From NCBI GenBank assembly GCA_025463365.1, contig JAOBWM010000019.1, forward strand, positions 1 to 39,217: a DNA stretch of 39,217 nucleotides. The letters are read 5' to 3'. The notes under the pieces are model-generated. The model worked only from the letters and a program-made list of their open reading frames with translations. It was not told the origin of the DNA and searched no databases. The translations under genes were made by a program, and so were the position numbers. Source of the stretch: Acidimicrobiales bacterium. GTDB lineage: Bacteria; Actinomycetota; Acidimicrobiia; Acidimicrobiales; Iamiaceae. Positions 8,256 through 13,973 of this stretch are shown here, piece after piece. The first letter of the stretch is position 1. The number at the start of each line of letters is the position of its first letter.

Positions 8256-8885
8256 TCAGGGCGAGATCTGGCGCGCGGCGTCCTTCGCCTCGCCGGCCAC
8301 CTCGTCCTTGGCGCTCCCGGACTGCTCCTTGACGGTCGAGGCCGCTTCGGAGGCGCTGTCCTTCACGTCGGACGCTGCCTCGGTGGCGACCTCCTTGGTG
8401 CGCTGGGCGCCTTCTTGGGCCTGCTGCTTCGCCACCTCGGCGATCTGCTTGCCGGCGTCGGTCAGCTCACGCTGCAAGGGCTCGACGACCTGGTCCGCCA
8501 CGTGCACCTCGGCGTCGCTGGGCGGGGCGAGGGAACCGATCAGCACGCCGATCCCGAAGGCCACCGCGCCGGCGGCGATCGGGTTGCCGGCCGTCGCGCC
8601 CTTGAGCTGCTCCGGGGCGTGCCCGAGCGCCTCGGTGGTGCTCGACGCCGCACCCCCGGTCGACGCGAGCAGGTCCCCGCCGGCGGCCGAGGCCTTCGAT
8701 GCGACCACGCGGGGCGTGCCCATGATCGACGTGGTCATCCGAGTCGTCGACCGGCGGACACCGGTCCACCGCCGTTCGGCGATCCGGCCGGGGCTGACCC
8801 GGTCGCCGATCGCCTCCAGCGTCCCGGTCATGTGGGTGCGGGTCTGCTCGATGTCCCGCTTCAGCTCTTCTGTTCTTTCAGCCAT
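8256..8885 (-). CDS. DUF3618-family envelope protein
   Basis: Protein of 209 aa with the DUF3618 N-terminus (ELKRDIEQTRTHMTGTLEAI, then RVSPGRIAERRW). A membrane segment lies at about 103-120 (GAVAFGIGVLIGSLA), followed by a long charged Ala/Lys/Glu coiled-coil tail (TKEVATEAASDVKD and similar near-repeats). The tail resembles apolipoprotein/LEA-like helices that lie on membranes. The start ATG at 8885 has a near-perfect ribosome site (GAAGGAGGA) located inside the upstream holin-like gene; the two genes overlap by 25 bp. It is the last gene of the three-gene operon running from 9954. Function is unknown; families with this order are common in actinobacteria and are usually read as cell-envelope or stress proteins. 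Confidence 0.88.
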   Translation of the reverse strand: MAERTEELKRDIEQTRTHMTGTLEAIGDRVSPGRIAERRWTGVRRSTTRMTTSIMGTPRVVASKASAAGGDLLASTGGAASSTTEALGHAPEQLKGATAGNPIAAGAVAFGIGVLIGSLAPPSDAEVHVADQVVEPLQRELTDAGKQIAEVAKQQAQEGAQRTKEVATEAASDVKDSASEAASTVKEQSGSAKDEVAGEAKDAARQISP

Positions 8886-9262
8886 TGGACGTCCTCCTTC
8901 AAGGTCTCGATGGTCTGTTCGGGTGCGGGGTTCAGGCTGGGCAACTGGCTCCGGGCCCGCTGGGCCAGCGCCGCGGCGACGGCGCCGAGCACGACGGTGA
9001 CGATCAGGAAGGCCGCCCACATCGGGAGCAGGAGGTCCAACAGGAGACCGAGGGTGATGACCAGCGCGACGCCGGCGTAGTGGCCCACCCCAGCCGCCGC
9101 GCCGAACCCCGCCGCCACCTTCGTCGCCTTCTGGCCTTCGGCCCGGAGCTCCTCCTTGGCCAGCTCGACCTCCTTGCGCAACAGCGTCGTGAGGTCGTCG
9201 GTCATCGACGAGACCAGCTCGGACAGTGAGCGGTCAGCCTGCTTCGGTTCGACGGCGGTCAT
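8861..9262 (-). CDS. Phage-holin-like membrane protein (PF07332, Phage_holin_3_6)
   Basis: Small membrane protein of 133 aa. An amphipathic N-terminal region (LSELVSSMTDDLTTLLRKEV, followed by ELAKEELRAEG) is typical of the 'actinobacterial phage holin' family PF07332. Two hydrophobic segments follow at about 50-78 and 82-100, then a charged C-terminus (ETLKEDVQWLKEQ). Despite the family name, these chromosomal copies are not next to lysis genes and are unlikely to be true holins. The start ATG (9262) shares bases with the TGA of the upstream gene (ATGA), implying translational coupling. The gene ends inside the start of the DUF3618 gene. Confidence 0.88.
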   Translation of the reverse strand: MTAVEPKQADRSLSELVSSMTDDLTTLLRKEVELAKEELRAEGQKATKVAAGFGAAAGVGHYAGVALVITLGLLLDLLLPMWAAFLIVTVVLGAVAAALAQRARSQLPSLNPAPEQTIETLKEDVQWLKEQKS

Positions 9263-9954
9263 CGGAGCGCACCCCCGGGCAGGTCGCCCGCCACCGCAAC
9301 GGGAGCAGGCGTCGACGGGGAGGGCGCCTCGCCGATCAGCAGCGCCTCGGGCGGAGCCATGACCGCCGCCGGTGGGTTCGTGCCGGCGTCGGACGGTGCC
9401 GACGCCGTCGACGTGCCGGAGGAGGAGTGCGTCTCCTTTCCGGCTCGGGCCAGGCGCCCGAGGAGGATGCCGGCGGCCGTGGCGCCCGCGAGGAACGCGA
9501 CCGGCCGACGCCGGGCCAGTTCGCTCACCTCCTCGGCCGCCCCGCGCACGCCGAGGTCCTCGACACGGTCGGCCAAGCGGTCGAGCCGCTCCCCAGCCTG
9601 TCGGGCGAGGTCCGCGGTGCGACCCGCGTCCTCAGGTCGGCCCTCGGCCAGCGCTCGAAGCTCACCCGCCGTCGAGTGAGCGGCGGCAGCAGCCTCCCCG
9701 AGCCGCTGCTCGAGCTGCGACTCGACCTCCGAGGTGGTCGAGTCCATCACGTGCTTCGCCTGCTGGCGGGCCTCGCCGGCCACGTCACCCACCTGCTGGC
9801 GGGCGTGGCCAACGACGTCCATGGCTTGATCGGCCGCGGTCTTGGTGAGGTCCTTCGCCTGGGCGGTCGCCGTCGAGGCGGTGCCGGCGGCGGCGGCCTT
9901 GGCCCGATCGGTGGTCGAACCCTCCGGGGGCGGTTGGTCGGTGGTGGTGCTCAT
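9259..9954 (-). CDS. Ala-rich amphipathic-helix protein with a late membrane segment
   Basis: Protein of 231 aa, first gene of the operon. An N-terminal repetitive helical region (TAQAKDLTKTAADQAMDVV, then GHARQQVGDVAGEARQQAKH) resembles LEA/apolipoprotein-like 11-residue periodicity. It is followed by a second helical part (LARQAGERLDRLADRVED), a short hydrophobic segment at about 155-172 (VAFLAGATAAGILLGRLA) and a Pro/Ala/Ser-rich tail. The start ATG at 9954 has CGGAGGAC about 7 bases upstream; the longer open frame to 10440 has no family support and overlaps the divergent YihY gene. It overlaps the holin-like gene by 4 bp. Likely membrane-associated; function unknown. The three-gene unit probably acts at the envelope. 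Confidence 0.8.
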   Translation of the reverse strand: MSTTTDQPPPEGSTTDRAKAAAAGTASTATAQAKDLTKTAADQAMDVVGHARQQVGDVAGEARQQAKHVMDSTTSEVESQLEQRLGEAAAAAHSTAGELRALAEGRPEDAGRTADLARQAGERLDRLADRVEDLGVRGAAEEVSELARRRPVAFLAGATAAGILLGRLARAGKETHSSSGTSTASAPSDAGTNPPAAVMAPPEALLIGEAPSPSTPAPVAVAGDLPGGALR

Positions 9955-10174
9955 GGTGTGTCCTCCGTGCGGCGGGAGCGTGGGCGTTTCGCGACCGGCG
10001 CTACCCGCGCGGTCCAGAGCCAGGCTCACCCGGAAGAACGGTTCCCGTGGGCGACGTGGCAGCGGCGAACGAGAACGTCCCGAAGCACCCGCGGGGGTGA
10101 CGGCGCAAGCGGGCGGGACGGTCCGACGCGGGTAGGCCGCGACCGCCGAGCCGTTGCAGCTGCAGGAGCGACCG

Positions 10175-11299
10175 ATGAACCGACAGCACCCCATCGAGCG
10201 GACGGCGCACGGGTCAACGGCGGACGAGCGCGCGCCCCGGCCCCGGCGCGGGGTCGACGCTGACGCCGACATCGACGCCGACATGGACATCGACATCGAC
10301 ATCGACGACCGCGGCCGATCGGACCTGCAGCGCGCCGGCGAGGAGGGACGGGGCCGCCGCGCCGAGGCCCCGTCGGAGATCCCAGCTGCAGGCTGGAAGG
10401 ACGTCGCCCGCCGGGTGAAGGCCGAGGCAAGGGAGGACAACCTGCCGCTGCTGTCGGCAGGGGTGGCGTTCTATGCGCTGCTCTCGCTCTTCCCCGCGCT
10501 CGCCGCGGTGGTCTCGATCTACGGCATCGTGGCCGATCCGAGCGAGGTCTCGCGCCAGTTGCGATCACTGACCCGCGCCCTGCCGTCCGACGCCGCCCAC
10601 CTCATCGTCCAACAGGCCCGGGACGTCGCCGGCACGTCGAACGGCTCGCTCGGCATCACCGTGGTGGTCGGCATCGTGCTGGCCCTGTGGAGCGCGTCGA
10701 GCGGGATGAAGTGGCTGATGGCGGCGCTCAGCCTCGTGTACGACGAGCGCGAGGAGCGGAAGTTCGTGAAGCTCCGAGGGACAGCCGTGCTGCTCACCAT
10801 CGGCGCGGCCGTCGGCCTCGTGATCAGCATCGGCCTGATCTCCGCGATGCCGGCGATCTGCCGCCACCTCGGCTTGGGCGCCGCAGGGACGTGGGTCGCC
10901 GTCGTCCTGCGCTGGCCCGTCCTGGCCGCACTGGTGGTGGCCGGGCTTGCCGTGCTCTACCGCTACGGCCCGAACCGGGACCGGGCCCGGTGGCGCTGGG
11001 TCACCTGGGGCTCCGGCCTGGCCGCGGTGATCTGGCTCGTGGCCTCGGCCGCCTTCGCCGCCTACGCGGCCGTGGCCGGGAGGTTCGCCAAGACCTACGG
11101 CTCGGTGGCGGGCGTGGTGGTGCTGATGCTGTGGTTGTACCTGAGCATCCTCGCGATCCTGCTCGGCGGTGAGATCAACGCCGAGATGGAGCACCAGACG
11201 GCGGCCGACACCACCGTCGGCCCGTCCCGGCCGCTCGGCGCGCGAGGAGCGGAGATGGCCGACACCGTCGGCCCGACGGAGGCGGACGACCCACGTTGA
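10175..11299 (+). CDS. YihY/BrkB-family membrane protein with Asp-repeat N-terminus
   Basis: Integral membrane protein of the YihY/virulence-factor BrkB family (old name 'ribonuclease BN'), 374 aa. The family core starts near residue 72 (GWKDVARRVKAEAREDNLPL) and has about six membrane segments; FYALLSLFPALAAVVSIYG and the final SVAGVVVLMLWLYLS stretch ending in GGEINAE are hallmark segments. The N-terminal 70 residues are cytoplasmic and unusual, with residues 28-45 alternating Asp with Ala/Ile/Met. The start ATG at 10175 has GCAGGAGC 6 bases upstream; a TTG at 10154 would add seven residues. It is divergent from the DUF3618 operon (220 bp between starts), consistent with shared envelope function. 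Transport substrate unknown. Confidence 0.88.
   Translation: MNRQHPIERTAHGSTADERAPRPRRGVDADADIDADMDIDIDIDDRGRSDLQRAGEEGRGRRAEAPSEIPAAGWKDVARRVKAEAREDNLPLLSAGVAFYALLSLFPALAAVVSIYGIVADPSEVSRQLRSLTRALPSDAAHLIVQQARDVAGTSNGSLGITVVVGIVLALWSASSGMKWLMAALSLVYDEREERKFVKLRGTAVLLTIGAAVGLVISIGLISAMPAICRHLGLGAAGTWVAVVLRWPVLAALVVAGLAVLYRYGPNRDRARWRWVTWGSGLAAVIWLVASAAFAAYAAVAGRFAKTYGSVAGVVVLMLWLYLSILAILLGGEINAEMEHQTAADTTVGPSRPLGARGAEMADTVGPTEADDPR
10256..10309 (+). repeat. Asp-X dipeptide-encoding microrepeat in the YihY gene
   Basis: Eighteen codons (D28-D45) built from GAC alternating with GCC, GCT, ATC or ATG, ending in three GACATC units. It yields an 18-residue strip with Asp at every second position plus a terminal Asp pair. 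The unit length suggests slippage-driven growth and variation between strains. Confidence 0.8.
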
Positions 11300-11341
11300 A
11301 CGGCCGGCCTGGGGCCCGTCTGTCGCCCGGCATCGGGTGCA

Positions 11342-11374
11342 CCGCACCGGGTCATCGGCTTCTCCGCACCGGGT
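11342..11374. repeat. Two 11-bp direct repeats upstream of the SRPBCC gene
   Basis: CCGCACCGGGT occurs exactly at 11342-11352 and 11364-11374, spaced 22 bp start to start (two helical turns), in the 183-bp gap between the YihY and SRPBCC genes. The second copy runs into GGGTA, which resembles a sigma-B/F -10, but the -35 at the right distance (GGTCA) is poor. Possible activator sites. The rest of the gap shows only GC-rich sequence. Confidence 0.4.
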
Positions 11375-11482
11375 AGGGATGGCGGCCTCGCTCGGGCTCC
11401 CAGGCCCGACGCCCGTGCCCGGGAACCGCCGAGCGCCCCCGACAGCGCCACCCCACAACGCACCCCAGTCGAAGGAGCCCCG

Positions 11483-11938
11483 ATGGCGACCGTCAGCGAG
11501 CAACTCTCCCTTCCACGCTTCGCCGTGTTCGAGGCGCTGGCCACTCCAGAGACCTATCCGCACTGGCTGGTGGGGTGCCGGGCCATCCGGTCGGTCGACG
11601 CCGGCTGGCCCCGTGCCGGCACCCGCTTCCATCACCGCGTCGGCCTCGTCGGGCCGCTCACCGTGGCCGACGACACGAAGTCGCTGGAGAGCGATCCGCC
11701 CACCCGGCTGAGCCTGGAGGTCCGAGCGCGCCCGTTCGGCCGCGGCCGGGCGACCTTCCGTCTGTCGGACGCGCCCGACGGCGGGACGGTCGTGGAGCTC
11801 GACGAGGCCCCGATCGGGCTCATGGCCCCTGCCAAACCGCTCGTCGACCCGATCACCGCCCGCCGGAACCGACGCTCGCTCCGAAACCTGGCCGATTACC
11901 TCGAGCGTGGCCGATCCCACGCCGCTCCTCCCGCGTGA
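11483..11938 (+). CDS. SRPBCC (START/polyketide-cyclase-like) family protein
   Basis: Small protein of 151 aa with the SRPBCC helix-grip fold: the opening FAVFEALATPETYPHWLVG and the later RFHHRVG and ATFRLSDAPDGGTVVELDE strands match polyketide cyclase/dehydrase-like members, which bind hydrophobic ligands in a deep cavity. The start ATG at 11483 has GAAGGAGC about 6 bases upstream. The C-terminal helix is Arg-rich (ARRNRRSLRNLADYLERGR). It stands alone between the YihY and CsbD-like genes on the same strand. Ligand and role are unknown. Confidence 0.85.
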   Translation: MATVSEQLSLPRFAVFEALATPETYPHWLVGCRAIRSVDAGWPRAGTRFHHRVGLVGPLTVADDTKSLESDPPTRLSLEVRARPFGRGRATFRLSDAPDGGTVVELDEAPIGLMAPAKPLVDPITARRNRRSLRNLADYLERGRSHAAPPA

Positions 11939-12007
11939 CCCGACCCGCGGGCCCGTCCCCACCACGGCACCCGTTTGGTGGAACCTGCTCGCCGATTGCA
12001 CACGATC

Positions 12008-12033
12008 GGCTTGTCGGAGACGACAGCGGGGTA
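12008..12033 (+). promoter_or_regulatory. Sigma-B/F-like promoter of the CsbD-like gene
   Basis: GGCTT (12008-12012), 16 bases, then GGGTA (12029-12033). This matches the mycobacterial SigF pattern GGTTT-N15-17-GGGTA with one changed base in the -35. The start of transcription would fall near 12040, giving a leader of about 40 bases before the ATG at 12082. CsbD of Bacillus is a known sigma-B general-stress gene, which fits. This is a pattern match only. Confidence 0.45.
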
Positions 12034-12081
12034 GTCGGCGGTCCACACCGAGCCACCGAGCACCGACCCCGTGGAGGATCA

Positions 12082-12591
12082 ATGGCTGCCCCTGGTGAAG
12101 GAAACCCCCTCGTCGAGCGTATGAAGGGCACGGCCAAGCGACTGGCTGGCGCCGCCACCGGCGATGACGACCTGGTGCGGGAGGGCGAGGCCCACGACGA
12201 CAAGGCCCAGGCGTTGACCGACGCCCAGCGCCTCGAAGCGGAGGCCGCCAAGGACGAACGCGAGGCGGATCTCGCCGCGCGCGAGCAGGCGATCGTCGAG
12301 GAGCGCCAGCGCCTCGAGCTCGCCGAAGCAGAGGACCGTGCCCGCGCCGACATCGAAGCCAAGCAGGCTCGAGAGCAGGCAAAGGCCGAGACGGAGGCCG
12401 CCAGCACGCAGCAGGCCGCTGAGCGCCAGGCCGCGGCCGAGCAGGCCGCGGCGGCCCGGTCCACGACTGCTGCCGCGCGCGAACGCAACGACGAGACCAC
12501 GAAGGCAGCGGTGCTCGACGCCGCCGCCGACGATGCCAGAGGCGAAGCGAACCGCCTCGACGACCGAGCCAACGACCTCGAGGAGCAATGA
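12082..12591 (+). CDS. CsbD-like N-terminus with long coiled-coil tail
   Basis: Protein of 169 aa. The first 40 residues (NPLVERMKGTAKRLAGAATG, then DDDLVREGEAHDDKAQ) resemble the CsbD stress-protein motif (K-x-x-A-G-x-x-T-G-D-D-x-L-x-x-E-G). The rest is one long Ala/Glu/Arg/Gln helix, predicted coiled coil (LEAEAAKDEREADLAAREQA and onwards), with no Cys and no membrane segment. The start ATG at 12082 has GTGGAGGA about 4-5 bases upstream; the longer open frame is not supported. Its stop overlaps the next start (ATGA), so the two are translationally coupled. Behind a sigma-B/F-like promoter it is probably a general-stress protein; molecular role unknown. Confidence 0.78.
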   Translation: MAAPGEGNPLVERMKGTAKRLAGAATGDDDLVREGEAHDDKAQALTDAQRLEAEAAKDEREADLAAREQAIVEERQRLELAEAEDRARADIEAKQAREQAKAETEAASTQQAAERQAAAEQAAAARSTTAAARERNDETTKAAVLDAAADDARGEANRLDDRANDLEEQ

Positions 12592-13220
12592 CCACCACCA
12601 TGGCCATCCAGGACCTGCCCCGCAGCACCCTCCGATTGGGCGTGACCGCGACACGGTTGCCGCTCACCGCCGCCGAAGCGTTGCTCGGCCACCGCGGCGA
12701 CGCGGAGTGGCCACCCGCCCTGGCCTTCGACGCCGCCCAGGCCCACCTCAAGCTGGCCGTCGGCGGCGTCGTGCGGGACGACGTCCTCCAGGAGGAGGGC
12801 CGCCTGATCGCCGCCAAGGTCGACAAGTTGCGCCAGGCGGCGCGGTTGGAGGCGGCAGCCGAGCTGCGCACGGCGGCCGCCGACGACCAGCTGGCCGAAG
12901 CCCGCAGCAGTGCCGACCGCCGCGCCAGCCAGGCTCGTTCGACCGCTCGACGGCGCAAGCAGCAGGCCGATCGGGCACGGAACGATGCGGAGCGCAAGGC
13001 GGCCGCGTCCGCCGCACGCAAGGAACGGCTGGTCTCCGATGCCACCGACGCCGCGGCCACGGCGGTGGATCGCGCCGCGCGGGGTCGGCGCCGGACCGCG
13101 TTGGCGAAGGAACAGGCGGCGCTCGACAAGGAGAAGGCGGCCACCGCCCGCACGAACCAGGCGGCGGCGAGCGACGCCCGGATCGCCGCCAGCAAGCGAG
13201 CCCGCTCCACGAAGCGCTGA
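12588..13220 (+). CDS. Ala/Arg-rich coiled-coil protein, conserved hypothetical
   Basis: Protein of 210 aa, coupled to the CsbD-like gene by a 4-bp ATGA overlap. The first 65 residues look globular (LRLGVTATRLPLTAAEALLG, then WPPALAFDAAQAHLKLAVGG). This start recalls actinobacterial proteins often misnamed 'IF2 family translation initiation factor', a label given because of the low-complexity tail and not a function. From about residue 75 on it is an extended basic helix rich in Ala, Arg, Lys and Asp, ending KRARSTKR; the positive tail could bind nucleic acid or membrane phosphates. No catalytic motif is visible. Probably works with the partner coiled-coil protein in a stress response. Confidence 0.75.
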   Translation: MTTTMAIQDLPRSTLRLGVTATRLPLTAAEALLGHRGDAEWPPALAFDAAQAHLKLAVGGVVRDDVLQEEGRLIAAKVDKLRQAARLEAAAELRTAAADDQLAEARSSADRRASQARSTARRRKQQADRARNDAERKAAASAARKERLVSDATDAAATAVDRAARGRRRTALAKEQAALDKEKAATARTNQAAASDARIAASKRARSTKR

Positions 13221-13280
13221 CCCTCACGGCGCGGCCGTCGCCTCCTCCGATCCTCCGACGCCGACACCCGCGGGGTCAGG

Positions 13281-13871
13281 TCAGGCCCGTCCTCCCCCGG
13301 CCCGGCGCTTGGCGACCACGCGGGCCGCGCCCGGGCGCCGAGCGGCGATGGCCCGCTCGACCTCTCGGAGGATCCCGCGGGTGAGATCGGGCCCGAGGTG
13401 ATCCTGGAGTTGCTGAACACCCACGAAGCTCGAGAACGTGAGGCCGGCCACGATCCGGCGTTCCTCGGGATCGACGACGAGGGCCTTCAGGACCTCGTCG
13501 AGGAACGCGAGGCGGCGGTCGTCGATCCGGTCCTGTGCCCGGCGGACGGTGCCGGACGTGTTGGCCCACGCCCTCAGCGCGGCCTCGGCGGAGTGGGGCA
13601 CCTCGGTGGCGAGGGCGAGCAGCACCCCGAACCGCTCGGAAGCCTCGCCGTGGCTCCGGGTGAGGTCGATGATGCGCTGGGTCTCCTGGGCCTCCCACCG
13701 CTCCAGGAACTGTTCGAGGAACCCATCGAGGCTGCCGAAGTGGTGGTAGAAGGATCCGCTCGTCACGCCGAGCGTCCGCCCGAGGGCCGCGATGGTGACG
13801 CCCTTGAAGCCTTCCGACGCGAGGAGCTGCATCGTTGCTCGGTAGTACTCGTCCACGGTGACGGTGCTCAT
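13281..13871 (-). CDS. TetR/AcrR-family repressor
   Basis: TetR-type regulator of 196 aa. The N-terminal helix-turn-helix is at about 25-50 (VTIAALGRTLGVTSGSFYHH), including the YHHFGS/LxGFL family signature. The C-terminal ligand/dimer domain matches no specific group. The start ATG is at 13871; the ribosome site is weak (CTGGGGG). A perfect 20-bp palindrome lies 34 bases upstream (13905-13924). A close relative (15 of 20 positions) abuts the start of the EAL regulator gene upstream, so autoregulation plus control of that gene is likely. It lies 102 bp downstream of the EAL regulator on the same strand. A read-through transcript and a private promoter are both possible. The ligand is unknown. 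Confidence 0.92.
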   Translation of the reverse strand: MSTVTVDEYYRATMQLLASEGFKGVTIAALGRTLGVTSGSFYHHFGSLDGFLEQFLERWEAQETQRIIDLTRSHGEASERFGVLLALATEVPHSAEAALRAWANTSGTVRRAQDRIDDRRLAFLDEVLKALVVDPEERRIVAGLTFSSFVGVQQLQDHLGPDLTRGILREVERAIAARRPGAARVVAKRRAGGGRA

Positions 13872-13904
13872 CTTCGGCCCCCAGCTCGCATCCAGTGCCC
13901 ACCG

Positions 13905-13924
13905 ACCATGACATAGGTCATGGT
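13905..13924. promoter_or_regulatory. TetR-type palindromic operator in front of the TetR gene
   Basis: ACCATGAC-ATAG-GTCATGGT: perfect 8-bp arms around a 4-base centre, a size typical for TetR-family operators. On the minus strand it contains TACCAT, a possible -10 box, so binding would block transcription of the TetR gene starting at 13871. Confidence 0.7.
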
Positions 13925-13973
13925 ACGGAAGCGCGGCAGACCCTAGCCGTCGCCCCAGGTCAGGCGGGTGGAG

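Noticed and set aside
8861-9262. Holin-like gene as a prophage remnant.
   Set aside because: No endolysin, structural or integrase gene nearby; this family is a normal chromosomal envelope gene in actinobacteria.
10130-10134. GGGTA before the YihY gene (and TACCC near 10006 for the divergent operon) as sigma-B/F promoters.
   Set aside because: The sequences at the -35 distance do not resemble GGTTT; kept only as a possibility.
13226-13238. ACGGC-GCG-GCCGT after the coiled-coil gene as a terminator.
   Set aside because: Only a 5-bp stem; too short to call in such GC-rich DNA.
10565-13420. Minus-strand open frame of 951 codons across the YihY, SRPBCC and CsbD-like genes.
   Set aside because: Arg/Ser/Ala-rich noise opposite four genes with good ribosome sites; no recognisable fold.
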